This document shows, piece after piece, positions 1-15,600 of a stretch of DNA of 64,000 nt. How positions within the stretch are numbered: the first letter of the stretch is position 1; the number at the start of each line of letters is the position of its first letter. The translations under genes were made by a program, and so were the position numbers. The DNA is from Sipunculus nudus. Taxonomy: Eukaryota > Annelida > Sipuncula > Golfingiida > Sipunculidae. Below the pieces are notes generated by a model that worked only from the letters and a program-made list of their open reading frames with translations, was not told the DNA's origin and searched no databases. The stretch lies in assembly GCA_026874595.1 (NCBI GenBank), contig CM049306.1:35232019-35296018 (forward strand). Direction: 5' to 3'.

Positions 1-605
1 TTAATGAAAACAATTACATTCTGAATAAATTCTGAATAATTATTTTTCAAGTTAGAGAAGTCTTTAATGTCTCAACATATCAAGAATCACAGCACGCTGG
101 AAAAAGAGATATTATCAGGGATTTCAAAACAGACATTTTTCTAAAATTCCAAGCTGTCTCTTCTCTCACTGGATGGATGGGAATTAATTTTTTCCAGGGT
201 TTCATTAAAAGCTATAGGGTCACTGAGAAGCTTAATGAATACACTGATGTAATAAAATTACAATAACAAGGGACCCAAGGGTCACAGTCCTCAGCTGAAG
301 TTGATCTTGATGGTAAAAATCTGCAATAATAACAACATTAATGGAGATAAAGTCTGAGAGTTTTGATATTAGGGAGCCCTGAAGTGTAACAATGGTTTTT
401 AATGACTCAGTTTTGAGTCGGGTAAGAGAAGTTAGGGACATCTAACTGTATGTAAAATTTTGGATCCATAGGTCTAACATTTTCAAAACATGCCAGTCAA
501 ATAAACGAATAAACTGACAGATGACGGGCAATGAATCATAACTATAGCCCTGATGACTTATAGTCATCTGAGCTAAATATGTCTGAGACAAAAATCTGAT
601 TCCAC
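1..605. other. WDR11 intron sequence, no exon found
   Basis: AT-rich. The only structure is a small hairpin at about 551-567 (arms GATGACT/AGTCATC, loop TAT) followed by TGAGCTAA. It resembles the terminal hairpin of the AGCTCAG repeat family at 9496 and 45036, so it is probably a solo fragment. Confidence 0.5.
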
Positions 606-690
606 CTTGCTCATGGGTTCAGCTTTTTCCATCCTCAGATAGTGAAGAGCAACAGTCCAGAAAGTCACCTCTGATTCATCACCAAACAAT
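606..690 (-). CDS. WDR11: WDR11 exon 22 (last exon in window)
   Basis: LFGDESEVTFWTVALHYLRM, matching human LYGDESELHFWTVAAHYLHS. Followed by donor gtggaa. No further WDR11 exon was found in 1-605, so the remaining C-terminal exons lie outside the window. Confidence 0.93.
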
Positions 691-3600
691 CTGTAAAATA
701 CAGGTTATTTATACCAAATATGTTGACTTCAAAATAATGTCTGGTCTTAACTCATACCTCAGGGTGTTTAAATTCATGTATATTCTTTATATGCCATAAG
801 GCATTTAGTGATTGATTGGGATGAAAAAAATGTTAGTTATAAGATCATAAGATCAATTGGCAAACTTATCAGTTTTTATCAGAATAGCTTGTGTATGTTA
901 TATATAAGACAATATATAAAACCTATTGTGGTATTTCAAATTATGGCAATTTCATGCGATAATTCATGAATAACTATTACACCATAGTAAACAAAGAAAA
1001 GCGATCAGCAAACACGGTGCAATACCTGGCAGTCAGAAGACATCGCTGAGCTGTTCCTAGGTGGCAGTGTGGTAGGTACTTCTGTAGATCCCTGATGAAA
1101 TGAAACAAAGATATAAAGTTCATGTATGGCAGTTACTGAAGAAACTATGTATCCTTAGGTCAGAAGATACTACTAAGAATAGAAAACACTGAACCATCAA
1201 AAGTTTTGTAATTATTTGCTTATGAATATTGAAGCTTTGTCCAAAAACTGGATAAGCAGGGTCCCAAAAAGACACAAGTATACAATTTTCACAGATGGCA
1301 ATATGACAAAATTAACAGGATTACATGACCATACTTTGAACCCCTCCCCCTCCTCCCCCTACACAACATTAGAAGATCAAACATTAGAAGATATATTCTA
1401 CAGATCTCAACAATCAAATGGTACCAAATCACTACAAACTTGAATTTAGTGAGCAAACGTAATGAAAACAAGGGACGAGACATATTTCTTCTGAGCTCAC
1501 CTGTCCAGAATACTCAGTTGCTCCATGACAGCTGTGTGAACATCTCTATTTTCATCTGTCTCTTCCAGGACAAGTTGATAATTCTGGTTCCAGGGCTGGC
1601 CCTGGAGCAAGCATTTCATTGTCAGGGCTGCTTTTGGTGCAAGCAGGTGGGGACAAAATACTGGTTCTGTAATCAGGAAAGACACACATTCGATTATTTA
1701 TGAAATATATAAAATACAAGGCCTACAGGCCTAATGCGAACCTGTGCAAAGTTTGGGAGTATGAATGGAGGTTTATTTTTTAAATTTAATATTGATCCTT
1801 TTAAGTCCTGCATATGTATCTTAGTCATTATGATTTCAGCAAAATGGACATTTCGGACCTTCAAGTTTCAGACTAGGGGTAGTCAACAAGCGACTATGTG
1901 TATTCACGGAAGTCAGAGTGGGATGGGTGAAGTGAGGCATGGATTAAGTGGCAAGGGGAATACAGTGAGGGGTGATGCATATAAGCATGGATGTCTGCAG
2001 CGTAAACGTGAATGTAGGTGGTGCCATCTGTCATAAAATCGAGAAAATTGTCCAGGATGTATAAACCTGCAAAATTTCAGGTGGATAAGTCAAACAACTG
2101 CTGAGATATAAGTGATTTTATCCAAAGGCAGATGAACAGATGGACGGTGTTCATAAGTGGTTGCAGGTCGGGCCACCAGTTTTGCTTATGATAAAGAGCT
2201 ATGTGAGATCTATACACAAGCAAAATTTTGGCCAAATCGGTCAAACGGTTTCCGAGATATGAGCTTGGATGTCTAGAGAGTAAACGTGAATGTAGGTGGT
2301 GCCACCTGTCATAAAATCGAGAAAGCTGTCAAGGATGTATAAACATGCAAAATTTCAGCTGGATAAGTCAAACCACTTCTGAGATATGAGTGATTTTATC
2401 CCAAGGCAGATAAACAGATGGATGCTGTGCATAAGTGGTTGCAGGTGGCGCCACCAGTTTTGCCTATGATGAAGAACTATGTGAGATCTATACACAGGCA
2501 AAATTTTGGCCCATTGGTCAAACGGTTCCCGAGATATGAGCTTGGATGTCTGCAGAGTAAACCTGAATGTATGTGGGGCCACCTGTCAAAAATTCGAGGT
2601 GTCAAGGATGTATTAACCTGCATGAGCTTGGATGTCTGCAGAGTAAACGTGAATGTAGGTGGTGCCACCTGTCATAAAATTGAGAAAGCTGTCCAGGATG
2701 TATAAACCTGCAAAATTTCAGCTGGATAAGTCAAACCACTTCTGAGATATGAGTGATTTTATCCCAAGGCAGATGAACAGATGAAAGCTGTGCAAGAATG
2801 GTTGCAGGTTGCGCCAACAGTTTTGCCTATGATGAAGAGCTATGCGAGATCTATACACAAGCAAAATTTTGGCCCAAGCTGTCCATAATGTATAAACCTG
2901 CAAAATTTCAGGTGGATAAGTCAAACCACTGCTGAGATGAGTGATATTATCCAAAGGCAGATGAACAGATGGACCCTGTGCAAGAATGGTTGTAGGGAGC
3001 GCCACCATTTTTATTGTATGTTATAAAGCTATCAAAGGGCTACAATTGTGCAAAATTTTTTGCCTGATTTGACGCTGTGTCTAGACGTCTAGAAACATTG
3101 TCTAGACACCCCTCCAGAGCCAGGTCAGTTGCCATGTTGATGTCTGGAACCCACCTGTTTGTACTGAGTGACCTCTTGACTTGGCTGCTGAAACTCAGAT
3201 TGTTGTCAAATCTGTTTTCAAATACAGAAAGCCTTTTTCAATTGGCTACAATGCTTTTTTTTAACTGTATTTACCCAATCTATTCTTATAAAACTGGCAG
3301 AACCCTACCATAGAATAATTCTTGTAAAGTTTAAACCAATCAGCTTAACAGTTTCATCATAAATCAGTGTATAAGCTAGAAGAGTTTAAAATTATATTTT
3401 TGCTTGTAAAAAACACATCAATGTAGGTGGTGCCACCAATACCTCAAAATCAGATATGGCATATGTGACAAACATTGGTATAAAATTTGGTGATTATAGC
3501 TCTAGCCGTTTCTGAGATTTTAATTCTAGTGTGCATTTTGGACAGATGACTAAGTTCAACCTCCTGTAACTCGGCCAAAATTCTCCAAACTGGAACCATT

Positions 3601-6600
3601 TGAACAAACTTGAGAGAGATTGTTCCAGGGATCATTTCTGTGAAATATTGGACAATTTGGCAGGGCAGTTTTAGAGAAGAAGATTTTTAAAGGTTTTTAA
3701 GCTTTTTCTCTATAAAATCTAAATTAATGCAGATACCCAATAATAAGCTCCAGGGCACCAAGTTTCACATGTGACTAATTCTTACATGCAATTTGGAGCT
3801 GCTAGCTCCGACAGTTTCTGACTTACAGCCATGGACGGCGGAAAGCCAGCCCTGGACGGCAGACGGCGGACGGCTGACGATGGACGGACGACGCTGCGCC
3901 ATCGCATAAGCTCACAGGTTTGCTAACAAGTGCTGGGGCAGATTAAGGGGAGGGAGATGGGGAAGGGACAATCCCCCGCCCCCCATCCCAATTTTTTTAC
4001 CTTAAAGTCTAGGAATAAAGCAACAAACGCTTAATACCTTAGCCTATGGCATTAGACCCAAGGCACATTCTTGGGTGACAAGAGGATTTGCTGTGGCCCA
4101 GCTCCCAGTGCCTAAAACCATAAGATGCACATTTCTGTACCAGGGTCCACATTCTGTCCTGTTCTCTTTGAACATTTCAGAAAGAATCCTGACCACTCAC
4201 AAACACCCACATTCATTCAGTGTGTCCTACTGCAAAGGCCACATCCTACCAAGTCCTCCCATAACCTCCAAGACTGTGGTGAACCGTAGACAGAACGTGG
4301 TAAGTGAGACCTAGGCTTTACTGGCTACTCCACTGACTTTGAATTATCAGGCATCACATCTCAGATCATCATCATATCTCCCACATGATCTGTTGCTGAA
4401 GTAAGGAATCTTATGTTCTGTACAAATCTAACTTAACCATGTCACAGTCTGACAAAAATCCCTTCACTTATAGAAAATAACGTGTGCGTGTGTAGGGCGA
4501 CAAAGGATTTCTGTTCAGGAAAATTAAACAACATCATAGCTTTGGAAATTACAGATAAAAATCCCATTATACGAGGCCTGCATTAGTTGTACATTTCTTA
4601 CACAGAGAGACATAGAACTATACCTGATAGGGTGTATTCACTGACAGCTGACGAGGCTTCTTTAAACAGGTGGTCCAGAACTCTCACAGTCCCGTCAGCA
4701 CATGCCAGCACTGGCTTGTCTGAGGCAGCCCAGTCTAGGTCTGTCACTTTGGATATCTCTTTGGGACTCTTTATAGAGCTCACATGTTCCACCTAGAGTA
4801 TCAATAAAGTACATAAATATTAGCAATATTGACTGCTATTTAGTATCCCAATTTTAAAAATGTCACGCTGAGTGTAAATTTCCTATTCTGACTGTTTAAT
4901 AATTAAAGCTCAAAATGTTCCATATAGATTAGTTTTATCAATTAATTCATTTTTGGGAGTACCTCTGAGGTCATGTCTTTAAATATCATTTTGGTAATAG
5001 TTCTAGGCCTCTTAATTCATACAGCTAAATCACCGTTTCTGCAAAATACAGAATTACAATTATTAATTTCAATAAACAATAACCTGGTAGCCTCCTGTTT
5101 GACAATAAATAAGTAAATATGATCTTCCCACTAGAAGTTAAAATTCAATTAAAACTATATATTTTTTATTATTATTGGATGATGAATCTATGAACAAACT
5201 GTCTTGCATCTGAAAATTAATCATTATTTCAATGACTTAATCTTTCAAAATATTCCAAAGAAGCGTTCCCAAGAAATTATGCACAACTGAAAAATAAAAG
5301 AAAAAAAACTTTTACTTGTTTGCGTAAGCACTGATCACAAACCCTAAGTTGCCAATTTTGGAATTGATATTAATTTTCTGACCTCCTTAGCATCCCATAC
5401 ATCAGCACCATCATTGTACAGGACCAGCAGCTTCATGTTACCCCGCCCCGGGGCGAACCTCAGCTTCTTCACCCAACCTCTGTGTGTCGGTAATGTTCTG
5501 CAGCAAAGTATAAAATGTGATAATCCAGCTGCAGGTTCTTGGATATCAGTCTTAAAATCACTTAAAATAACATACAATGTACCTGAGGGCTAACAAAACA
5601 AAACAACATATATTTATAACATGGTCTATCATCCAGCTGATACAATTTTATATTTTATATCATAAAATATATACATGTGCCTCAATCTTATTTTAAATAT
5701 ATATAAATTAGCTGATAAACTGGTAACTAGGCTTTTTTTTATCGGGGATGGGGGGGGGGGGGGATGTATCAAAGGAGATGAGGAATTTTGACTCCCAATT
5801 TTTTTATTCTAAAAGTGAAAATAAAATAGTTTTTTTGTGGGATACTGTCTCAATGAGATATGTACAAATACTGTTTACATTTATTTTGTGGCACTGTGCT
5901 CGTGGCAAGAAAATCATATATCGGAATGTTAACCTTGAAGACCTGGTCATTGATGATGTTTATATTTTTTAACTAGATTATTAAACTGGTTACATATATT
6001 ATTTTTTTAAACATATAAAAGATAGATCAAAGTAAAGAAGATCTGAAAGATGAATTTAATGTATGTTTTAAGGCAAGAAAGCTGTTCCTAAAGAAATGGG
6101 AATATGCATACCTTGTTAACAGCCCCACCCATCCTCCTGACAGTGTGCGGTGATATGATACTTTAGTCGAAACTTTTTGTTTGAAGGTGGACATGAGATG
6201 TAAAAAAGATTGTAAATTCTAAATAATGTGATCTGACACTGAAATTTACCTGGTTACTCTTGCCTTAAGGTCCCACAGGTTCAGGTTACCATCGATGTCT
6301 CCCATGACGATCTGCTCTCCCTTCCACGCAATAGCACTGATACTGCCCATGCCTCCCTGAAAACAGCAAATATTTTACAATCTTAATATTAATACAGTAT
6401 CAAATATGGCACTACCAGTAAGGAAAATATAACAGTAAGTCCAGAACTGATTTACTCCTAGAGCCATGTTAACCATAACGTGAGGCTGGCTTGGATGAAA
6501 CCTGACTAACTTCAGTTGTTAGCTGACTTTTGTGGCTCAGCTTGGCTTGGATAAAACTTTGCTGACTTAAGATTTCAGCAAACTTTCATGGCTCAGCATG

Positions 6601-9600
6601 ACTTGGCAAAAAGTAAACTGGCTTCAAATGGCTGGAGAAAATTTTTATTCATTTCGAGATGTTACAATGTTTATTTTATGTATGTCATGTGTGGCATGGC
6701 AAAAGGCTGACTGGCTTCAAATGGCTCCACATTCTGCAGAAGTAGGGAACAATTAAGGAAATGATTTTGACATCCTTACATCAGGTGGCACGCGGGATCC
6801 TTCTTTGATAATATTTCCCTCCACCATGAAGTGATACAACTGTCCGTCAGCGTCCGTGAACACGAAATGCTCCTTGACTGGCGAGTTGGACTGGCTGGCC
6901 TTTATACTATCTGACCTGTGAAGGAATGAAATAATGTGTCTGTAAATTTTTGTTAACATTTCTTCTGAAATAGTTTACCTTAACTTATAACATCAACTGC
7001 ATTTCTAAATTTAGCTGAATTTCAGTGCTACTAATTATTTTGGGTATACAGTGTTTGTGGTTGAAAATTAACCAGATCACTGGTCTACAAACATTAGTGT
7101 ACTTTAAAAACATTGCAGTTTGCTGTGCTTTGCATATAACTTTATCAAACACAAACTCAGAAATATATGCAACATGTATTACATTGAATTGTAGGATGAA
7201 TCATCATGATTAAACTGCAAAGAAAATTTTTTTTTTCTGGATGCTACAATATCAGTCAAACAAAACTGCAATAGCAAGCATACATATAAACACATCCTAA
7301 CTGAAAATCAAAAGCAGTATATAAGAAGAAATATTACATACTTTTACCCCCTTTGGAATTTTTACTAATTTTCAGAAAATTTAATACTATGTCCCTGGAT
7401 GTCCCTGGATGCAAAATGGGATATATACCACTCTCTCATTGGCCTGATTACACTTCTTTACTCTGTGCCCACACTGGTGGTCAAACTCAGAGAACTTTGC
7501 TATAAAAAGAAGTGGAAAAAAACAAAAGGAGACCTGGAAGGACTGCAGTGTATAACTGATGCATGCGTTAGGAGTGTAGGGTTTGTGGTCTCTGACTACC
7601 TCTTGTTCTGTTAGCATCAATGATACAGAACATTGCGTACCTGGTAGGGAACTCTAGCGGAGCGGAGGTGCTGCTTGTAAGGTCTGAAGCCCCTTGGCCA
7701 CCATCTTGTCCACGATCCTGTGTGGGCCTTCTTTTCAGGTTCTTAGCACTGTTGCTTGGCAACCATTCCTTTTAAAGACACACAAATTGCAAACATAAAC
7801 AATATGTTAAGAATCTGAAAACTCTTCCATTCTGATGATATCTACCAAGTAATGATATATTTAACAGATGAATAATAAAATCTTCTATTATTTTCTATGA
7901 CTGCTCCGACGACCAGCAGTAAAATTTTTTATTGACCTGGTATATTTTTCTTTATTACTTTTTATTTCATCTAGTTTACCTTCAAATTATTCAGAAATAT
8001 CGGCATTAATTAAACATTTTGATTTTTAAATAACTTGGATTAGACTGAAATAATGACATACAAAAGAATTAGTATAACAGCAGAGCATAATTATCTTTGA
8101 GCAAGTAAAATATGCAGGCAAGAATGTCTGCTATTAGGCTCATGAGTTATGTGTAACCTGTAGTACACCATTCCTACATTTGACTTGCAACATCCAGGTT
8201 TTAGTCTGTATGCAAAATATCAGCCCCAAACAGCTGTTTCAAAATTTATGCAAGGTCAGGGTTTGATAAGGGCATAGAAATACAATGGTGAAAGTACTCC
8301 CAGTATACTCAATGTGGAAATCTATCGTTGGAGAGTTTTGTAGCCACTTAAGTCTTCCATGTAGAAGCAGGAGGAAGGCTTTGGGGATGACCACATCCTG
8401 TTCTAAAAATTATACTATATTATTTTAGTTGGATGCTTGGGTTCGTTATTCACTGTCTGCATACTAACCAGGGCTGTGACATGTGGGAAATTTCGAGGCA
8501 TCTGTTTGATGAGCGTACCAGACCTCAAGTCCCACAACTCAAAGGGCTTGTCTTTAAACATCACCACAAAGTACTGTCTGTAAATACACAAAGAGACATC
8601 TTAAGTTATTCCATAGTGTGAATTTACCTTTGCCTATATAAAACTGAAGAAGAAAGAGTGATCTCTCCCTCAATGTCAAAAGAAATATTCAAGCCATTTC
8701 TGAGTATGTATTTTGCACATATGTAAAAGCTTGGGAATACAGTTCAATCACTCCATCTATGAAAAACAACTTATTAAAATGTCTTATATTATCTGAAATA
8801 TAATATATTATAATATAACATAATATAATATAATATAACATAACATAACATAACATAACATAATATAGTATAATATAACATAACATATAACATAATATAA
8901 TATAATATAATAGAAAAATATCATGAGCATTGTGCCAGTCTCCATTAATTATAAAATAATACTTTCACAAACATTCTGTAAAGGTCTCCAAAAAATAACT
9001 CTCTCATGACCCAGTTATCATAAATATAAAACATAAATGTTCATGATGGTTTAATAAACTGATTATATGACTAAGTTATCAATGAGCATATTATGCTGTT
9101 TCACAGGTACCGATAAACTTACTTGAGATAGGAGATTCTGACCATGTCAATGGGAGGTTCTTCCTCACGGTTTGGTCTGTAGGGGGTCGTTTTCCCTGTC
9201 AGAATATCTGTCAGGAACAGTTCATTCTTTACAGTGTTGTTTGGTCCGGGAGACGGGCAGGCATGAGACAGAAAGCTGTGCAAGCTCACCCACTCTATAC
9301 CCCTGAGAATAAAAATATTACTGAATTAATTTTATGTGTTTAAGTTTATTGATAAAATATATATAAAATAGATATGCATAATTGGTAAAACATTTCTGCA
9401 GTACCATTTGCTTTCAGTAAATGAAAAACATATAGCACTGGTTTAAGATTATCAAGATATCACAGGATCTATCTCTTATCATAGATCTGTCTACATTTTT
9501 AGCTCAGCTGACTGAAAGTCATCTGAGCTGTAGCAATCACCCTTTGTCCATCGTCTGTCCGTCCGGCCGTCCGTTAACAGGGCACAAATCCTAACCGCTG

Positions 9601-12600
9601 GACCTGGAATCTTCTCACTTGACATCCAGGGAGGTCCATGAAAAATCTCCTTAAAAACCTGAAATTAGGTCTCTGTTACCCATATCCTTTGAGCTATATG
9701 GGGCTCCAAAGTACTCCCCAGAATAATGCAAAATTTGATACAAAAGCTCAAGTATCTGAATAACTACTGCATTGATCACCATGATTCTTTGCATGAATAT
9801 TGATCATGAGATGTTCCAACACTTCCTGCAGACTGGTGGCGCCACCTGTATTTTTTCCAATTTTTAAATTTTTTTTTCAGATCTGCAATGAAACTGTCAC
9901 CTGTTAACAGGGCACAAATCGTAACCACCGGAGCTGGAATCTTCAAACTTTATATCCAGGGAGGTCCACGAAAAATCTCCTTAAAAACCTGAAATTAGGT
10001 CTCTGTTACCCATATCCTTCAAGCTATGGGGCTCCAAAGTACCCCCCAGAATAATGCAAAATTTGATACAAAAGCTCAAGTATCTGAATAACTACAGCAT
10101 TGATCACCATGATTCTTTGCATGAATATTGACCATGGGATGATCCATCATTTCCTGCAAACTGGTGGCGCCACCTGTATTTTTTTTCTAATATTTACGAA
10201 TTTTTTTCTTTATTTTTGAGACCTTCAAAGAAGCTGTCATCTGTTAACAGGGCACAAATCGTAACCGCTGGACCTAGATTCTTCTAACTTGACATCAAGG
10301 GAGGTTCATGAAAAGTCTCTGTGAAAACATGAAATTAGGTCTCTGATACCCATATCATCCGTAGTAAGTACCCCCAGAATAATGCAAAATTTTATACAAA
10401 AGCTCAAGTATCTGAATAACTAATGCATTGATCTTCATGATTCTTTGCAGGCATATTGATCATAGAGTGTTCCATTAGAACCTGCAAACTGGTGGTGCCA
10501 CCTGTATTTTTTTTCAATTTTTTAGGCATTTTTTCTCTATTTATGAGACCTTCAAATGAAGTGGTCACCTGTTAACAGGGCACAAATCGTAACCACTGGA
10601 CCTGGAATCTTCAAACTTAATATCCAGGGAGGTCCATGAAAAATCTCCTTAGAAACCTGAAAGTAGGTCTCTGTTACCCATATCCTTCGAGCTATATGGG
10701 GCTCCAAAGTACCCCCCAGAATAATGCAAAATTTGATACAAAAGCTCAAGTAACTGTATAACTACTGCATTGATCACCATGATTCTTTGCATGAATATTG
10801 ATCATGGGATGTTCCATCAGTTCCTGCAAACTGGTGGCGCCACCTGTATTTTTTTCCAATTTTTATGAATTTTTTTCGTTATTTTGGAGACCTTTAAAGA
10901 AGCTGTCATCTGTTAACAGGGCACAAATCATAAATACCCCCAAGAATAATTAAAAATTTGATACAAACAAAAGCTGCAGTATCTAAATAACTAATGCCTT
11001 GATAGCCATGATTCTTTGGATATATATTGATCATGGAGTGTTTAATCAGTTCCTGCAGACTGGTGGCACTACCTGTATTTTTTTTCAAATTTTTACGCAT
11101 TTTTTTTCCCATTTATGAGACCTTCAAATAAAGTTGTCATCTGTCCAAAAGCCCACTGAAACCCTTTTCTAAGGACTCTTCACAAAATTCATGATTTGTT
11201 TGCACTCTGGCAGTCATTTTGCTCATTGTTCAACATCCCTTGAATTCAGCTGAGCGTCATGGCCCATGGGCCACTTGTTTCACATATAACAACTCATCTC
11301 TACTTATCTTAACTGACCTGAAATGGGAAAGAAATATTTCTTTGCCTTGTAGCAAATAAAAATATGAGTAAGAAGTCAATCTTAAGATGTTTATCTTTCC
11401 TTCCTTTCTCTTTCTCTCTCTCTCTCTCTCTCTGCATGTGCATGTGTATATGTATGTGAACCACTTGATTATCCCACTGTACCTACATTAAACTTCATCC
11501 TGACACAAAAACAGATACTATACATTATATGTTTCTAGTTGTTATGCCAGATTCAGCACTAAAATGCATCTTTTATACACATGATATTCACTAAAACAAC
11601 CATGTATCACCAAGTGACACACACCTTATGGTACAGGAATGTATATTCAGCTCCCTGTGAAGTTCTCCATTTGACAAATTGTACACCTGAATAACCCCAT
11701 TTCCATTTCCTGAAAGTACATGAATAGAGCATGCAAGTCAGGTATTTAGTTTAATAAAGACTCTTTCCTTCTTTTTTCCCATCATTTATAAAATATACAT
11801 AATTATAATTCATAGGCTGTTTCGCTGTAGAGTGTAAACTGGCAAGAACAGCGTATGCAAAAAAATTTAAATAGATATAGATATTTCAATCGCAAAATTT
11901 GCATAATTTTAAAACTGGAATTCAATATGACATATTGATATAGATACAATCATTTAATTATATAGTGAATGAATTAAAGTCATGTAAGTGCACACCTTAT
12001 ATTATGGATTATAAATGATAATACTAGAGCCTTTTTTAAGATATGGTAATATCAACCCTATCTCATTTCCTATTACATATAATGAAGGGTTTACAACAAC
12101 GTTTAATTATTTTTTAAACATATATCATTACTGGTCAAGCTGATTAATAGATTAAAATGTCTGCCCAGATGCTGCCAACAGATTGCTAACACATTTGACC
12201 ATAAATATCATTTGTATATATGATATATTGTCAGATCAATAAAAACCTTTATCTTTTATATGTGTACTTAAATTGCAACATAAGAAAGAAAAGTTTACCT
12301 AATGCCAGCAGAGGCTGGTAGATGTTCCAGTTCTTTGTTGTTAGTGGCGGACACATGCGGATCACAAAGGGTGGTGCACTGACACCACACAGTAGACCAT
12401 TCAGGATAAACTTCAGCATGACGCCATGACGAGGCTGACTCGTCTGACTCTCCATCACAAACGACTGTGTGTGTCCGATCATGTCCATCAAGGCTTGCTT
12501 AGGAAATGCCGCATCAGACCCCAGGGGCAACTTGACCCCTTGAAGGTCAAAGTCTTTTCCCGGGAATTTCATAATTGGCCCAGGTGTGTACAGCGGGGAG

Positions 12601-15600
12601 GCTGGGATCTGACTGACAGCGTTATTCTGAGGAGAACAATATTAAATCAATATAAACAGACTTAGATACCAAATTAAATTTAGTCATAATGTGCGAGATT
12701 TTTAAATTACAGAAATGATGATACAATACAATAAGTATCTCTAAACAATACTAACAGAATACCTATGAATGTGACATGCACCAGCCAGAATGTACTGTTT
12801 CAATTATGGAGACAATATCTCCAAAATCTGATAACAGGATGAAATCTCAAAACCTTCATAAACATACAAAGAATACACAGTAATTATTGTTACAAATATG
12901 ACCACTGGTATTTATATATAAGATGTACTTTCAAGCTTTTATTCAAGATCTAGTAAATAGCAGAATAAGTAAATTAAAAGTGCAAGTGTTGGTATCATTA
13001 GAAATCAAAATGCAAATGACGAGAGTGCTCAGAGAAGTTCCTATTACACAAAAGTAAAATTTTGTAAATATAAGCTAAAAATTGATGAAAGATCAAAAAG
13101 TTCATTTATAAGTTAAGTTGTCATTGAAGTTGCAAGTGGAAATGTAAACAAGCTAAAATTTAACATTATACCATATAAGAATTTTTACTTACCTAACTGT
13201 CAAAGAATTTTTATTAAAATCATTTTAAACAATATAATAGTTAATTATTCATATATTCATGTAAATGATAAATCATATATAATTGTAAATATGCAAAGCC
13301 AGGGCTCCACCAGCCAATTTAAAACTATGTATTGCCACACGCGTAGGACTGATGAATAATGGAAATTTATGCACAGAGCCAATATAGGTTTTGACAATCC
13401 TCACCCAAAACATGTGGTATACACAACTTGGCTGGTGGAACTGTTGCTTAAGAATTTATTAGAAAAGAAATACAAAAACAGCAAGCAGACATGCTTTTTC
13501 ATTCAGACGAAATCAATGCATGAAATACTGGTAACTGAATAATACCTTTATCTAAAATAACTATATTAACTTACAATTTCTGCAAATTTCCTTATTTTAC
13601 ATAACTTATTTTAACAATAGGATATCACAATTAATGGTGAATTCATTATATTTGTAAACCATACAATCATCAGGTTGTGTAGTTCTGAAACAAATAAACT
13701 GGTGATTATACATTTAACTGCTAAACTGTACACATGATTCAGAACACATCATGATCTTTAACATTACCTCTCATCTGCCCAACTCAAAATATACTGTATT
13801 GCTTTTTAGCTCTGCCAAGGAGAATATGTTTTGACCCAGGTTTGTCAATCTGTCCAGTATTACTCATATACTTGGAAACAGGTTTTTATTAAATTAAGTA
13901 GGCCAGGACAATCCTTTCTGAATATCCATATAATTTACTTGATATTCAGATACAAGTGATCAAGGATCTGTTTCACACCAGTATATATCACATTATGGCT
14001 TCTCTAAACTTGATAACAATGCTGAACTACTTGGTGTTTTTCAAAATTCTGGTTATTCTTCACAGAGCTGGTTGGCCAAGTGGACTTGTTTGTCTCCCTC
14101 AACCTTAGCTCAGATAAAATCCCATCAGACAGTAGAGATTAATTAAACAATTTGTCCCCATATCTTTGATATTGGGTTAAAACATGGATCTTTGGCAGAG
14201 GTGTGATTTATATATTGAAGCAACTTGCAATATCTCTGTTATATAGGTATTCACATTTCCAGCTTTCATATGTGGTGGCTCTATGAAGGGATAACAACAG
14301 GGAGGCAAGAAATTAATGCGAAATTTAGCATTAAGTTATCTGTGGTACCAGCGGGTAGTTTTTAGGTTGGCAAATATCAATCATTGAATTATATCTTAAA
14401 TACAGTAATATTATGTTCACATTCCTCTAAAGCAAAATGGTTTTTTATGCACATGAAAATAAAACCTACAAATGGCTTTCTTTTCTTTTTGGCTTTCTAT
14501 AAAACAGCAGAGAATACAGAAAAGAGTTAGTCTGAACCATAGTGATCTCATTTCCTGTGTATATACCTTGGGTTCAGATCAAAACTGAATATCTATGGCA
14601 AAGGTAAATGCTCTATTCCACTGAATTTAATGGTAAAAAAGTGTTTTTTGTTGGAAAATAGAGGAGAAATTTGAAACTCAAGTAAATACAGTACATGCTT
14701 TGTTAAAGAAGAGCATCATTAATGCTTAGTAGAAGATTACCTGAAGTAAAGCATAAATTATTTTATTTGCTAAAATTTTTACAAATCAAGTCATAAATAT
14801 AACAAACATACGTAGATAGTCTAGGAATAAAATTCAATTAGTTTAAGGAATTAAAAATAAAATTATTTGCTAGTAAAAGGAACAATATTTTGAAAAATTG
14901 GTAAAATCTAAAAAAACATACAAGGTATGAAATTAAGACTTCTTTAGAGTAATCTGATTCCTTACCACGTAATCAACAGTTGTCAACTCCCAGAAGAGAA
15001 CGCGTCCATCGCTCATTATGAGAGCCACATGTGCTTCACTTGTTGGACAACAAGCTGCCCCAAACATGCGGTTATGTTTGGTGACCCGCAGAGCATCTGA
15101 TTGACATCGGAGGTCATAGCTCATATCCAGCTGTGTGTAAGCAGGTACTTCTTCTGGAATTTACAACACACATGACAAAGTAGGGAATTCGCTTAGTTGA
15201 GGGGGGCAGGGGTTCATATATTGAGATACCACAGCATAACTTTGTTGTCTAAGCAATCAGCATTTGCCTTGGTAAAGAGAGCTAGGTTTAAAAAAACACA
15301 TTTATAATGTGATTTTACAATTCCTACAACATTTTCAAAAACACTCTTGCTTAGACAGGTTTTTGCTTTAGATGAGGTGAATAATTGGAAAGTCCGAAAT
15401 GCTTGCCACAAGACATGAAGGGTTTTATAAACTTCCGACACAATTATCAAATTGCCAGAAAAGTTTTTTAAAAAACTTTGGTATTCAACCCCTCCATTAT
15501 AAACAAGAGGTATCACTTTTGCCTGTGAATGTCCTATAAAACATAAATGATCATGTGATCTGTCAGCTGACCTTGACTAGGTGTGATTGACAGCTGGTCC

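Noticed and set aside
12249-12298. Extension of WDR11 exon 11 past 12299 (KLFFLMLQFKYTYKR)
   Set aside because: Follows a good donor gtaaac and diverges from WDR11, while exon 12 continues the protein in phase.
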